A stretch of DNA of 64,000 nucleotides from Capnocytophaga sp. ARDL2 (GTDB taxonomy: Bacteria > Bacteroidota > Bacteroidia > Flavobacteriales > Flavobacteriaceae). Position numbers and translations under genes: made by a program. Where the stretch lies: assembly GCF_041530365.1 (NCBI RefSeq), contig NZ_CP168034.1, forward strand, positions 1,426,001 through 1,490,000, read 5' to 3'. Of this stretch, positions 37,222-45,534 are shown piece by piece (position 1 is the stretch's first letter; each line of letters begins with the position of its first letter). The notes under the pieces were generated by a model. That model was not told the DNA's origin, did no database searches, and saw only the letters and a program-made list of their open reading frames with translations.

Positions 37222-37554
37222 ATGAAAACATTTGAACAAGTAAAGCAAATTGCAAAGGAAAACAAAGACGGCTTTACAATCTCACTAATCGGTAGTGAAA
37301 TTCCTAAAAAAGGATTTGTAGTAGCACTCAAAGAAACTCAAAATTGCTTCAACGACAAAGGGTTGAAAAAAGTAATAGAAGTAGCTTCAAAAACTACAAA
37401 CCTTGTAGGAGGGTGGTTAGATAAATCAGAAAACAAATTTTACTACGATGCTGTGATGATAGTAGAAGATTTAGAAAATGCTAAAAAACTTGGAAAAGAA
37501 AACAAACAATTAGCAATCTTCAACCTTGAAACAGAAACAGAAATCAGACTGTAA
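37222..37554 (+). CDS. Unknown protein, gene 1 of cassette G
   Basis: 110 residues, MKTFEQVKQIAKENKDGFTI with GFVVALKETQNCFNDKGLKK and GGWLDKSENKFYYDAVMIVE. No family recognised. A promoter TATATTTG lies near 37130 and a leader hairpin CCCAG/CTGGG at about 37183-37200. A hairpin AAAGGGGAG/CTCCCCTTT follows its stop, as in sister cassettes, but I could not find matching end arms. Confidence 0.65.
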   Translation: MKTFEQVKQIAKENKDGFTISLIGSEIPKKGFVVALKETQNCFNDKGLKKVIEVASKTTNLVGGWLDKSENKFYYDAVMIVEDLENAKKLGKENKQLAIFNLETETEIRL

Positions 37555-37601
37555 CACAAAGGGGAGCTAATCCTCCCCTTTTTAAAAAAAATAATACAAG
37601 A

Positions 37602-38093
37602 ATGAGTATAGTAAAAGGATTTTATAAAATAGAGCCTTTTTTAAGCGATGAACAAAAAAAAGACTTTGAGGGGTACGCTGTACAGTATGCTAAATTTTTT
37701 CGCCTGTATTTTAAAATTATTACCATAAATACAGAAACAAAAGATTTATTAATTTCAGCAAAGCAGGAAAAGAAACCTACAAACACCCCTTATTTTACAG
37801 CAAAAGAAATAATAGGAGAAACTAAAAAATTTTTCTCTGATTATTTTCCTACTTTTGATTTAAAAGTAAGTGCAGAAGAATATTCACACCCTAAAAGTGA
37901 TGAAATTACACCTGAATTATTACAAACACTTATTCAGAAACATAAATTAAAAATAAAAGATATTCAGAAAGAAACAGGTCTTGAAATGTCTAATCTTTCT
38001 ATGTGGATAAATGGAAAAAGACCAATGAGTAAAATAGTACAAAATATGTTTTATTATTACTTTAAAACAAAAGGATTGATTTTGAATAATTAA
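37602..38093 (+). CDS. Antitoxin-like protein with C-terminal helix-turn-helix, gene 2 of cassette G
   Basis: 163 residues. The last third is a helix-turn-helix: ETGLEMSNLSMWINGKRPMS. The N-terminal part (FLSDEQKKDFEGYAVQYAKF) is unrelated to HicB. The order unknown gene then HTH gene mirrors toxin-antitoxin pairs. Confidence 0.65.
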   Translation: MSIVKGFYKIEPFLSDEQKKDFEGYAVQYAKFFRLYFKIITINTETKDLLISAKQEKKPTNTPYFTAKEIIGETKKFFSDYFPTFDLKVSAEEYSHPKSDEITPELLQTLIQKHKLKIKDIQKETGLEMSNLSMWINGKRPMSKIVQNMFYYYFKTKGLILNN

Positions 38094-38106
38094 TAATTTT
38101 TATCTT

Positions 38107-38310
38107 ATGGATACTATTGAAATAACCAAAGAAATAGACCGTGTATTGGAATTGTTTGGAATGACAGGCGTAAAAGCAGCCGAAGCAATGGGGGTTACTT
38201 ACGCTACATTCAACAGCAAAAAAAATCCAAACAACGACCGACACAAATTCAATCAAAAAAACCTCGACGACCTCAAAAACTTCATTAGAGAGGCTTTTCA
38301 AAAACTTTAA
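38107..38310 (+). CDS. Small helix-turn-helix protein, gene 3 of cassette G
   Basis: 67 residues with GMTGVKAAEAMGVTYATFNS, a Cro/XRE-type fold, and a helical basic end. It starts 13 bases after the previous gene and is followed by a terminator. Confidence 0.65.
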   Translation: MDTIEITKEIDRVLELFGMTGVKAAEAMGVTYATFNSKKNPNNDRHKFNQKNLDDLKNFIREAFQKL

Positions 38311-38316
38311 TCAACC

Positions 38317-38342
38317 AACCCCACTACACCAGTGGGGTTTTA
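38317..38342 (+). terminator. Terminator of cassette G
   Basis: AACCCCACT/AGTGGGGTT plus short T run. Downstream, 38343-38672 holds no gene: it is C/T-rich with three TCGATTTTTC-like repeats and a second possible terminator near 38560. Confidence 0.7.
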
Positions 38343-38673
38343 TCGCTTTTTCCCTGCAATTGCCCACCCATATACGCTACCAACCGCACCACCCCTCGAA
38401 TTTTCATCGATTTCCCCCAATTTTTTCCGATTTTTCCTGCATTTTCGTCGATTTTTCTTAAAATTTAATGAAATTTTAACATTTTACCCACCCCGCCTCA
38501 CCATATTTCGCCTTTTTCAAAAAAATGCAATTGTAAAAGGAATTAAGGCGGCTGGGTGGCTTTTTTTCACACGATGAGAAAAAGCAATTTTCTTTGTTGT
38601 GTATCTTTCTATATTACAGAAAAATAACTTTTTAAAAATGATAACGACCCTTGTGTTTTATTCTGAAAAATGG

Positions 38674-38710
38674 TTGTCCTTTGGTAAAAATCGTGTTTTT
38701 TGAACCTTTG
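38674..38710 (+). promoter_or_regulatory. Phage late-promoter-like motif 1, possibly leaderless
   Basis: TTGTCCTTT (from 38674) and AACCTTTG (38703-38710), 26 bases between TTG and the second box. The same pair with the same spacing precedes the tape measure, terminase and portal genes. The ATG at 38715 begins only 5 bases after the second box, so the mRNA may be leaderless. Confidence 0.5.
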
Positions 38711-38714
38711 CCGT

Positions 38715-39035
38715 ATGGAAAATGTAATAACGCTGAGTGATATGCTCTCGGAAATGAAAAAACTCGACGCTCAGAAAAAGCCTATACCTTTTTCTGTTGT
38801 GGTGCGGTCGTTTAATTTGCAAAACAAACGAGGGGGCAAACTCATTCATTACCCCAATGCCACACTGATGCAAGCACCCAAAACCAAAGGTGTAAAAAGA
38901 CTGGCAGACCCCAAAGAGTTTAAAAACCCCAACCATTGGGAAAACCGCACACGCAACATTATGACACCAGAGGGTGAAAGAAAAATACATATTTCCTTTA
39001 TCGTGAAGTTTAACGGAAAAACGGTGATTTATTGA
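38715..39035 (+). CDS. Phage hypothetical protein
   Basis: 106 residues from ATG 38715 (MENVITLSDMLSEMKKLDAQ), chosen over 38700 because the promoter box lies at 38703-38710. Contains FSVVVRSFNLQNKRGGKLIH and ends FIVKFNGKTVIY. It is likely a structural or assembly protein isolated between cassette clusters. No family recognised. Confidence 0.65.
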   Translation: MENVITLSDMLSEMKKLDAQKKPIPFSVVVRSFNLQNKRGGKLIHYPNATLMQAPKTKGVKRLADPKEFKNPNHWENRTRNIMTPEGERKIHISFIVKFNGKTVIY

Positions 39036-39273
39036 ATGGAAAAAAAACTCCAGCTGGTGCGGTGGCTATGGTACCAATGCAAAACAACAACCGCTTTACT
39101 GACTGCATTTTTTTTTAAATGCCCAAGACAATGGAGTAATAAAACTGCGAGATTATCAGACAATCTCGCTGTTTTTTTTATTGAAAAAAAATGAAAAAAA
39201 GTTGTTGGAAAATTTGCGTACTATGAAAAATCGCAGTATATTTGTATTGTTAAACAAATAAACCAAAAAGACA

Positions 39274-39423
39274 ATGCAAGAAGAATTGACAAGTCGGGAA
39301 ATAACCGACAAAGAATGGGAACTCATTCAAGCCATTAGAAACTTTAAAAAAGCCTTTCCAAATGGTGCAAAAAGATTACTTGCTTATGCAAGGCAAATTT
39401 TTGAAGAGTTGATTTATGACTAA
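39274..39423 (+). CDS. Small helical protein, gene 1 of cassette I
   Basis: 49 residues: MQEELTSREITDKEWELIQA then NGAKRLLAYARQIFEELIYD. It shares WELI-IRNF-KAFPNGAK with the broken ORF at 35736 and RELIEAIRDY with the ORF at 51471, so these form one small family. Confidence 0.62.
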   Translation: MQEELTSREITDKEWELIQAIRNFKKAFPNGAKRLLAYARQIFEELIYD

Positions 39424-39473
39424 CAAAAAAAGCCCTCTGAAAAAGGGGGCTTGTTAAAAAAAAAAATAAAAAT

Positions 39474-39722
39474 ATGGAAATAGTACAAAAACAAGACAAT
39501 CTCACAATGATGCAAGTATTAGATGAGATTGTATTAGATGTGTCTTGGGGCAGACTTTCAAAAGATTATTTTGGAAAATCAGCTTCGTGGATTTATAACA
39601 AACTACATGGAAGAGACGGCAACGGAGGGCACGGAGAGTTTTCAGAAAAAGAAAAAGAAATATTACGAGGTGCATTGGTAGATATTTCTGAAAAAATACG
39701 CCACAATGCCAATAAAATATAA
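39474..39722 (+). CDS. Short DUF5053-like protein, gene 2 of cassette I
   Basis: 82 residues with LDVSWGRLSKDYFGKSASWI, the same motif as DUF5053 proteins, then GEFSEKEKEILRGALVDISE. It lacks the long N-terminal half of the 127-residue members. Likely the DNA-binding partner. Confidence 0.65.
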   Translation: MEIVQKQDNLTMMQVLDEIVLDVSWGRLSKDYFGKSASWIYNKLHGRDGNGGHGEFSEKEKEILRGALVDISEKIRHNANKI

Positions 39723-39810
39723 GTGTCTTTGATACTTATTTGTTTAACACCCTCGCCCTACCACTCGGTAGGGCTTTTTTTTACAAAAAAATCACTTTTT
39801 CACAATTTAT

Positions 39811-40000
39811 TTTGGTTCTAAACAAAAAACATTCTATATTTGCAGTGTTAAACCAAGGGCAACACTTGTATAAAGTTGCAAAATACATCAATAAAGATAT
39901 AGCACAACCCTAAAAAAAGGTGTCGTATAGTAGTAATACTATACATCAATGAGCGAAAGCCCTTGGTTTAACAGCACCCACTTTTTTAGGGTTTTTTGTA
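39811..40000 (+). ncRNA. Leader RNA J: pseudoknotted RNA upstream of the ORF at 40036
   Basis: Promoter box TATATTTG (39835-39842), operator-like TTTGGTTCTAAACAAA (39811-39826). The 5' end GTTAAACCAAGGGC (39847-39860) pairs perfectly with GCCCTTGGTTTAAC (39959-39972). Inside are a hairpin (39859-39879) and a GNRA hairpin GTATAGTA-GTAA-TACTATAC (39925-39944). AACCCTAAAAAA (39906-39917) pairs with TTTTTTAGGGTT (39982-39993) outside the first helix, a pseudoknot followed by T runs. CTTGGTTTAACA (39962-39973) also matches the ORF start (40037-40048). Confidence 0.7.
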
Positions 40001-40035
40001 TTTTAGATTTTTTAATTTTTTAAATATTTTCAATT

Positions 40036-40302
40036 ATGTTAAACCAAGCAGAAGTTACAGCAGTAACACCAAAATCATTTGAAAACAAATTGAGCCTATG
40101 GTTAGCAGAGGCACAAGACTACATCGGTTATCAATTCTCGCAAGAGCAAATCTTTGACCTTATGCGAAATGTAAACTACATCGACGCTACCGACGAAGAA
40201 AAGAAACTCATCGAAACCCTTACCTCACTATTCCTAAAACTTAGCTTCATAACCCAAAACGATGCACAAGGCACAGCAAAGTTTATACAGTATTATGAGT
40301 AA
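40036..40302 (+). CDS. Small protein controlled by leader RNA J
   Basis: 88 residues starting MLNQAEVTAVTP, the same N-terminus as the ORF at 34575, then an unrelated acidic helical body (LSLWLAEAQDYIGYQFSQEQ). The start codon and next three codons repeat the 5' arm of the leader RNA. No family recognised. Confidence 0.65.
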   Translation: MLNQAEVTAVTPKSFENKLSLWLAEAQDYIGYQFSQEQIFDLMRNVNYIDATDEEKKLIETLTSLFLKLSFITQNDAQGTAKFIQYYE

Positions 40303-40316
40303 AGCCTCACCTAAAT

Positions 40317-40355
40317 CCCCTCTCAGCTTCGATTTCGCTCAGCTACCGAGAGGGG
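40317..40355. repeat. REP-like palindrome, inverted copy
   Basis: The reverse complement of 31479-31517 with a single difference (GATTTCG for GACTTCG). Followed by eight T residues, so it probably terminates transcription of the ORF at 40036. Confidence 0.8.
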
Positions 40356-40444
40356 CATTTTTTTTGGAAAAAGATGAAAAAATATTTTATAATTGATAGA
40401 AATATTGCTATCTTTGTAAAGTCAAACAATAACAGCAAAATACA

Positions 40445-40639
40445 ATGAAACGCTACAAAGTAAAAGAAATTCTTAGAATGCTAAAAGAAGACGGTTGGGA
40501 ACTTAAAAAACAAGTAGGAAGCCATAGACAGTTTAAACATCCTACAAAAACAGGAAAAGTAACCGTTAATGAAAAAGAAAGTAAAACATTAGACCAAGAA
40601 ATTTTAAACAGTATTTTCAAACAAGCGGGGTGGAAATAA
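40445..40639 (+). CDS. hicA: HicA-family toxin
   Basis: 64 residues with the standard layout: KVKEILRMLKEDGWELKKQV, catalytic His in VGSHRQFKHPTKTGKVTV and an amphipathic end SIFKQAGWK. First gene of cassette K. Confidence 0.9.
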   Translation: MKRYKVKEILRMLKEDGWELKKQVGSHRQFKHPTKTGKVTVNEKESKTLDQEILNSIFKQAGWK

Positions 40640-40670
40640 AACCACCCCCACTAAAAAAATATATAATACA

Positions 40671-41072
40671 ATGAAAAAAATAATAGTAATCGTAGGCTGG
40701 GAAAATGGTAATTATTCTGCTTCTTGTGAAGTAGGAGGTGTAGTAGTAGATGTAAATAATGACTTAGAGGCTCTAAAAAAATCTTTTGCTGATTTGCTAA
40801 GATTTCATATCGAGGGCTGTGTAGAAGACGGCGATGACATTCCTGCATATTTGGTAAATGGAGATTATGAATTGGAATTTGAATTGCTTATCTCTGCCGT
40901 GTTGCACAAATACGACAAAATACTTACACGCTCGGCACTTTCGCGAGTTACAGGTATTAACGAAAAGCAATTAGGACACTATATGAGCGGACACAGAAAA
41001 CCTCGCCCAGAGAAAAAAGAACAAATCCTAAATGGTATCCGTGCCATAGGAAGAGAATTGGCAAGTGTATAG
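40671..41072 (+). CDS. hicB: HicB-family antitoxin with helix-turn-helix
   Basis: 133 residues; N-terminus IIVIVGWENGNYSASCEVGG, helix-turn-helix LSRVTGINEKQLGHYMSGHR and end GIRAIGRELASV. The stop codon lies at the first base of the 3' complementary arm. Confidence 0.87.
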   Translation: MKKIIVIVGWENGNYSASCEVGGVVVDVNNDLEALKKSFADLLRFHIEGCVEDGDDIPAYLVNGDYELEFELLISAVLHKYDKILTRSALSRVTGINEKQLGHYMSGHRKPRPEKKEQILNGIRAIGRELASV

Positions 41073-41151
41073 TTATTGTTTGACAGCGTTTCTTTATGCT
41101 TGTTGCCCCACTTAATGTGGGGCTTTTAAGAAAAACTAAAACATATTAATT

Positions 41152-41328
41152 ATGAAAATCACCAATCTCTTTGATTTGCTTATTGTCTTTGTTATTGCTC
41201 TTATTGTAATGGCGGTACTGTATGACTCTTTCAAGGAATTTGTTTTTGCAGGTATCGTAATCATAGCATTGGTGCTGTATGTAATCATAGCGGCATATAT
41301 CAGACAAAAGTTTTTTGATAAAAAATAG
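41152..41328 (+). CDS. Small two-helix membrane protein
   Basis: 58 residues, two hydrophobic helices (LLIVFVIALIVMAVLY and FVFAGIVIIALVLYVIIAAY) with a basic end. No partner gene is visible; a hairpin CACTACT/AGTAGTG plus T run (41335-41361) terminates it. It could be a type-I-like toxin or a superinfection factor; this is speculation. Confidence 0.5.
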   Translation: MKITNLFDLLIVFVIALIVMAVLYDSFKEFVFAGIVIIALVLYVIIAAYIRQKFFDKK

Positions 41329-41359
41329 TAAAAAGCACTACTGAAAAGTAGTGTTTTTT

Positions 41360-41395
41360 TTGTCCTTTACCACACCCGAAATGTTTTGCAACTTG
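41360..41395 (+). promoter_or_regulatory. Phage late-promoter-like motif 2, before the tape measure gene
   Basis: TTGTCCTTT (from 41360) and CAACTTG (41389-41395) with the same 26-base interval as the other three copies. TTG overlaps the T run of the terminator just upstream. Confidence 0.5.
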
Positions 41396-41414
41396 CACCA
41401 AAATCAATAGCAAG

Positions 41415-44400
41415 ATGTCAAACAAACTATCAAGAACCATCGTATTAAAAGTAAGCGGTAAGCAAGTAGATGAAACTTTTACTGGATTGCGAAAAGTAGT
41501 TACCGACCTCGAGAGAGAATTACGCAAACTCACCCCAGGCACAGAAGCCTTTCATCGCAAAGCCGCCGAACTGCGTGAAGCTCGTGAACACTTCAACCGT
41601 GTGCGTAATGAAATCAATGAGGTAAACAACGCACTCGACCAAACTCCAAGTTTTCTCAGCAAAATCACCAAAGGTATGCTCGACTTTGGCGATGTTGCAA
41701 AAAATATCTTTTCTGTAAATCTCTTTGAAAAAGCCTTTGGCAAATTATCCGAAACAGCTACACAACTTTTAGAAGTATCAGATGCAATGGCAGATGTGCA
41801 GAAAACTACAGGTATGGCATCTGAAGAAGTAAAAACCCTTTGGGACGAGTTTGACAAATTCAACACCCGCACCTCGAAAATGGATTTGCTAAAAATTGCC
41901 GAAACTGCTGGGCGATTGGGTGTAGCCAAAGAAGAAATGGCAGAGTTTGTACAAGAAATAGACAAAGCGTATGTGGCTCTTGGCGATTCGTTTGACGGTG
42001 GATTGGAAGGTGTGGTGAGTTCGCTCGGAAAAATCAAAAACCTATTTGCCGAAACGCGTTCGCAAACCTACGCAGAGGCTATCAACGGTGTGGGGTCTGC
42101 ACTCAACGAATTGGCAGCAAATGGAGTGTCGAGCGAAAACAACATTGCCCAATTTGCCTTGCGTATAGGTGCATTGCCCGAAGCCATCAAACCCAGCTTG
42201 GATAATGTATTGGCAATGGGTGCCGCCTTTGAAGAAAGCGGTGTAGATGCACAAATAGCCGCATCGGGTTACTCCAACTTTATGAAAGTAGCAGGGGAAA
42301 ACCTAAACAGCTTTGCCCACTCTATGAATATCACCGTAGAAGAAGCCCAAAGACTCTACAACGAAAAACCCGAAGAATTTTTCTTGCGATTTGCCGAGGG
42401 TATGAAAGGCATAGATGGAGACACAACTATCAAGATTATGGATAGCCTAAAACTCAAATCGCTCGAAGTGCAAAAAGCCGTGGGTGCTGCTGCCAACAAT
42501 GTAGGCAAGTTTAGAGATTCTATGAAGCTCTCAAACGAAGCCATGGAAGAAGCCAAGTCGCTAAACCAAGAGTTTAGTACCAAAAACAACAATGCAGCTG
42601 CAACATGGGAAAAACTTACCAATGCCGTATCAGAGTTTTTTACCTCTACCAATATGTTCGAAACATTTGAGGGGCTCATCAACGCCCTTGGTTGGCTTAC
42701 TGGTGTAACAAGAGAGGCTGGAGATGGAGTAAAAGTGTTTAGAGAACGAATGGTGTTGGCGTGGCAGGTGTTGAAGTATTTTATTGCTTCATTGGTAGGC
42801 TATCAAGTAGGGTTGAAAGTATCAGCCTTGTTGATGAGCAACCTCACGAGAGCTACTATTGCCAAAGCCATTGCCGACAAAGCACAAACCATTTGGATAG
42901 GTATTGTAAACACATTAGAAGCTACAAGAGCAGTAGTTTTGGCATTGGTAACTGGTAATATCAAAAAGGCAAAAAATGCAATGATAGCCTACAATGCTGT
43001 AATGAAAGCCAATCCTATAGGGTTGGTAGTGAGTTTGCTTACAGTACTTGCAGTGGCTATTTATAAATTTTACACCAGAGCCACAGACGCTACCAAAGCA
43101 GCTAAAGAACTTTCACAGGCTTTTAAAGCCACAAGCGAAGAAGCAGCAAGAGAGGTTACAGAACTTGATAAACTCTATCAAGCCGCTACCGATGTAACCA
43201 AATCTACCAAAGAGAGAACAGAAGCTGTAAACGAACTAAGAACCCTATACCCATATTATTTCAAAGATTTATCAGATGAAATTATATTAAACGGTAAAGC
43301 CGAAGATTCTTATAATGCACTGAAAAAATCTATTGTTGAAGCTGCAAGAGCCAGAGCCGCTCAATCTGTTATAGAGCAACGCACAGCCCAACGATTGCAA
43401 GAAGAAGAAAAACTTTATAAAAAAATTGAAGCTGATAAAGAAGCTATTGAAAAATATAAAAAACGAAAAGATAAAGGTTCACAAAGAATTGAAGGTAGTG
43501 GAGACGACAAAGGTTTTACAGTTGATTATGATCAATCCCTAAAATCAAGCGAACAACGATTAAAACAGCACGAAAAAGAACTTAAAGAATTAAAAGAAAA
43601 ATATGATAAAGAAGATGAGTATCTTAAAGATATTATTGCAAAAAACGAACAAGCTACTCAGGCACTAAAAGAAAACGAACGCCTAAAAAGGGAAGCAGAA
43701 TTAGAAGCATATAAAAATAAAGAAATACCTGGTAGCAACCGCACAGCATCTGACCAAGCCAAGCAACGCGACGAACAACGCAAAAAAGACTTGGAAAAAT
43801 CGAAAGAAGCCATAGAAAAAGCCAAAAAAGAAGAGCTAAAAGCCCTGCAAGAACTGGCAGACGAAAAGCTGAAAATGCTCACAACCAATTATGAAAACGA
43901 AAGAGCCATACTGCTCAACGAAAACAAAAAAGAAATCGACGCTCACACCCAGCACACCGAGGATATTCGCAAACGCATAGCCGAACTAGAAACACTGCGA
44001 GACCAAGCACAATCAACAGAAGCCAAAGGCAATTACAACGCAGCCTTGGCTCACGAGCAAAATGCCCTGCTCAACCATCAGCTGAAGAGAGTAGAACTCG
44101 AAAAAACACATCAAACCCAATTGGCTCAGCTCAAAGAAAAATACGACCTGCAACAACAAAAGCAAGAACAAGATGCCCTGCAAAAAGCTTTGGAAACTAA
44201 AATTGCCTACCAGGAAGAAGAACTCTTGCAGGTGCAAACTCTCGAAGAAGCCAAAGCCAAACTAAAAGAAGGAGGTTTGCTCGAACTCAACAACAAAGAA
44301 CTGCGAAATGTTCGCACCCTTGAAGAAGCCAAAAAACTATTGCGAATAAAAGCACAACGAGAGGTCATCGATTGGGAAATACAAAGTATAGAAGAGCAAA

Positions 44401-45530
44401 AGCAATTGTTGAACGATTTTATCGAAAGCAACAAAGAAATCATTTCTGAAGAGGCTCTGCAAAAACTAAAAACCGACCTTGACGAACTTGACAAAAAGCT
44501 CCGTTCTATTCGAGGCGAAAAACAGCAGTATCAAGAAAGCGACCAAGCCAATAAAGATACTGCCAACCGCGAAGCCAAACAGCAGGTAGATATTTTGGGA
44601 TACAGCGTAGCCGATTGGGAAGATATGTGGGCAAACCTCGACACTACCGAGGGCAAAATTCAAGCCTTAGCAATGGCTGTACAAGGGTTGAACAATGTAT
44701 TTCAATCGTTCGCCAAATTGCAACAAGCCATCAACGAGCGAGAAATCAAAACCTTTGAGAAAAACCAACAAAAGAAAAAAGATGGTTTGCAACAGCAACT
44801 AAACGAAGGGAAAATCTCGCAAGAGCAGTACCAAAAAGGCATACAGGACATGGAAGAGCAAACCGCCGAAAAAAAGAAAGAAATACAACGCCGTGCCGCT
44901 GTAGCCGAAAAAGCATCTAACCTTGCCAGTGCCGTGTCCAATACCGCCTTGGCTGTAGTAAAAGCCTTGGCAGTAGCTCCACCAGCAGGATTGATGTTGG
45001 CAAAACTCGTAGGAGCATTGGGAGCGGTGCAAATAGCAACCATAGCGGCACAACCCATTCCAGAGTTTGCTCAAGGGGGCTACACCGGAGCAGGAACAGG
45101 TAAACCCGACCGCACAGGATTTCGTCCAGCAGGTATCGTACACGAACACGAATTTGTCGTACCCAAATGGATGTTGCAAAACCCTGTTGTTGCCGATGTA
45201 GTCGATTGGATGGAAAGCGTACGCACGGGTAGAACGGCTTTAGGCAATAGGCAGGAAGCCGTAGGCAGGAGGCAGTATGCTCAAGGCGGTTATGTGTCTG
45301 ATACGGTTCATCAATCACAATCAACCAATCACCAATCATCTTCCGATAGTTATCGGAACGCCGACCCTCAATCTCTCATCGCTGTTTTATCAGAATTAAA
45401 ACAAGTAGTAACCGAGCTGAAAGAAAACGGCGTAGAAGCCTACATGGTAGAAGATGCCGAAAATGGCAAACGCATAAAACGCACCATCAAAGCCTTTGAA
45501 CGCATAGAAAATAAAAACCGTATAAAATAA
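41415..45530 (+). CDS. Tail tape measure protein
   Basis: The 1371-residue protein sets tail length. The N-terminal third contains the TMP region (MGAAFEESGVDAQIAASGYS, MADVQKTTGMASEEVKTLWD). A hydrophobic stretch lies at about 450-555 (AIADKAQTIWIGIV, ANPIGLVVSLLTVLAVAIYK), followed by long coiled coils (600-1170). A second hydrophobic segment is at about 1180-1215. The end includes repeat-derived sequence (about residues 1275-1315, NRQEAVGRRQYAQGG). It is the longest gene, as expected for a siphovirus. Confidence 0.92.
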   Translation: MSNKLSRTIVLKVSGKQVDETFTGLRKVVTDLERELRKLTPGTEAFHRKAAELREAREHFNRVRNEINEVNNALDQTPSFLSKITKGMLDFGDVAKNIFSVNLFEKAFGKLSETATQLLEVSDAMADVQKTTGMASEEVKTLWDEFDKFNTRTSKMDLLKIAETAGRLGVAKEEMAEFVQEIDKAYVALGDSFDGGLEGVVSSLGKIKNLFAETRSQTYAEAINGVGSALNELAANGVSSENNIAQFALRIGALPEAIKPSLDNVLAMGAAFEESGVDAQIAASGYSNFMKVAGENLNSFAHSMNITVEEAQRLYNEKPEEFFLRFAEGMKGIDGDTTIKIMDSLKLKSLEVQKAVGAAANNVGKFRDSMKLSNEAMEEAKSLNQEFSTKNNNAAATWEKLTNAVSEFFTSTNMFETFEGLINALGWLTGVTREAGDGVKVFRERMVLAWQVLKYFIASLVGYQVGLKVSALLMSNLTRATIAKAIADKAQTIWIGIVNTLEATRAVVLALVTGNIKKAKNAMIAYNAVMKANPIGLVVSLLTVLAVAIYKFYTRATDATKAAKELSQAFKATSEEAAREVTELDKLYQAATDVTKSTKERTEAVNELRTLYPYYFKDLSDEIILNGKAEDSYNALKKSIVEAARARAAQSVIEQRTAQRLQEEEKLYKKIEADKEAIEKYKKRKDKGSQRIEGSGDDKGFTVDYDQSLKSSEQRLKQHEKELKELKEKYDKEDEYLKDIIAKNEQATQALKENERLKREAELEAYKNKEIPGSNRTASDQAKQRDEQRKKDLEKSKEAIEKAKKEELKALQELADEKLKMLTTNYENERAILLNENKKEIDAHTQHTEDIRKRIAELETLRDQAQSTEAKGNYNAALAHEQNALLNHQLKRVELEKTHQTQLAQLKEKYDLQQQKQEQDALQKALETKIAYQEEELLQVQTLEEAKAKLKEGGLLELNNKELRNVRTLEEAKKLLRIKAQREVIDWEIQSIEEQKQLLNDFIESNKEIISEEALQKLKTDLDELDKKLRSIRGEKQQYQESDQANKDTANREAKQQVDILGYSVADWEDMWANLDTTEGKIQALAMAVQGLNNVFQSFAKLQQAINEREIKTFEKNQQKKKDGLQQQLNEGKISQEQYQKGIQDMEEQTAEKKKEIQRRAAVAEKASNLASAVSNTALAVVKALAVAPPAGLMLAKLVGALGAVQIATIAAQPIPEFAQGGYTGAGTGKPDRTGFRPAGIVHEHEFVVPKWMLQNPVVADVVDWMESVRTGRTALGNRQEAVGRRQYAQGGYVSDTVHQSQSTNHQSSSDSYRNADPQSLIAVLSELKQVVTELKENGVEAYMVEDAENGKRIKRTIKAFERIENKNRIK

Positions 45531-45534
45531 TCCT

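Larger units (their letters stand above)
39204..39782 (+). other. Cassette I (small ORF + DUF5053-like): complementary ends and terminator
   Basis: Promoter box TATATTTG (39237-39244). The 5' arm GTTAAACAAATAA plus AAAGAC (39249-39272) pairs with GTCTTT plus TTATTTGTTTAAC (39725-39748), two blocks broken by a 5-base mismatch. A hairpin AAGCCC/GGGGGCTT follows the gene-1 stop. Terminator GCCCTACC/GGTAGGGC plus T run (39755-39782). Confidence 0.7.
40395..41128 (+). other. Cassette K (hicA-hicB): palindrome, complementary ends, terminator
   Basis: Promoter box TATCTTTG (40409-40416) overlapping spaced palindrome GATAG-N8-CTATC (40395-40412). The 5' arm GTCAAACAATAAC (40421-40433) is exactly complementary to GTTATTGTTTGAC (41072-41084). 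A hairpin GGGGTGG/CCACCCC spans the hicA stop. Terminator GCCCCAC/GTGGGGC (41105-41128). Confidence 0.72.

Noticed and set aside
33880..40000. Diversity-generating retroelement or retron RNA
   Set aside because: No reverse transcriptase gene in the window and no template/variable repeat pair.
34415..40000. Leader RNAs as group I intron, tmRNA or known ribozyme
   Set aside because: Too short for an intron, no tag-peptide or tRNA-like ends, and no match to motifs of hammerhead, twister or pistol that I know.
34415..40000. Type III toxin-antitoxin (ToxIN-like) reading of cassettes C and J
   Set aside because: The RNA lacks the tandem short repeats of type III antitoxins, and the ORFs (75 and 88 residues) are too short for ToxN-type proteins.
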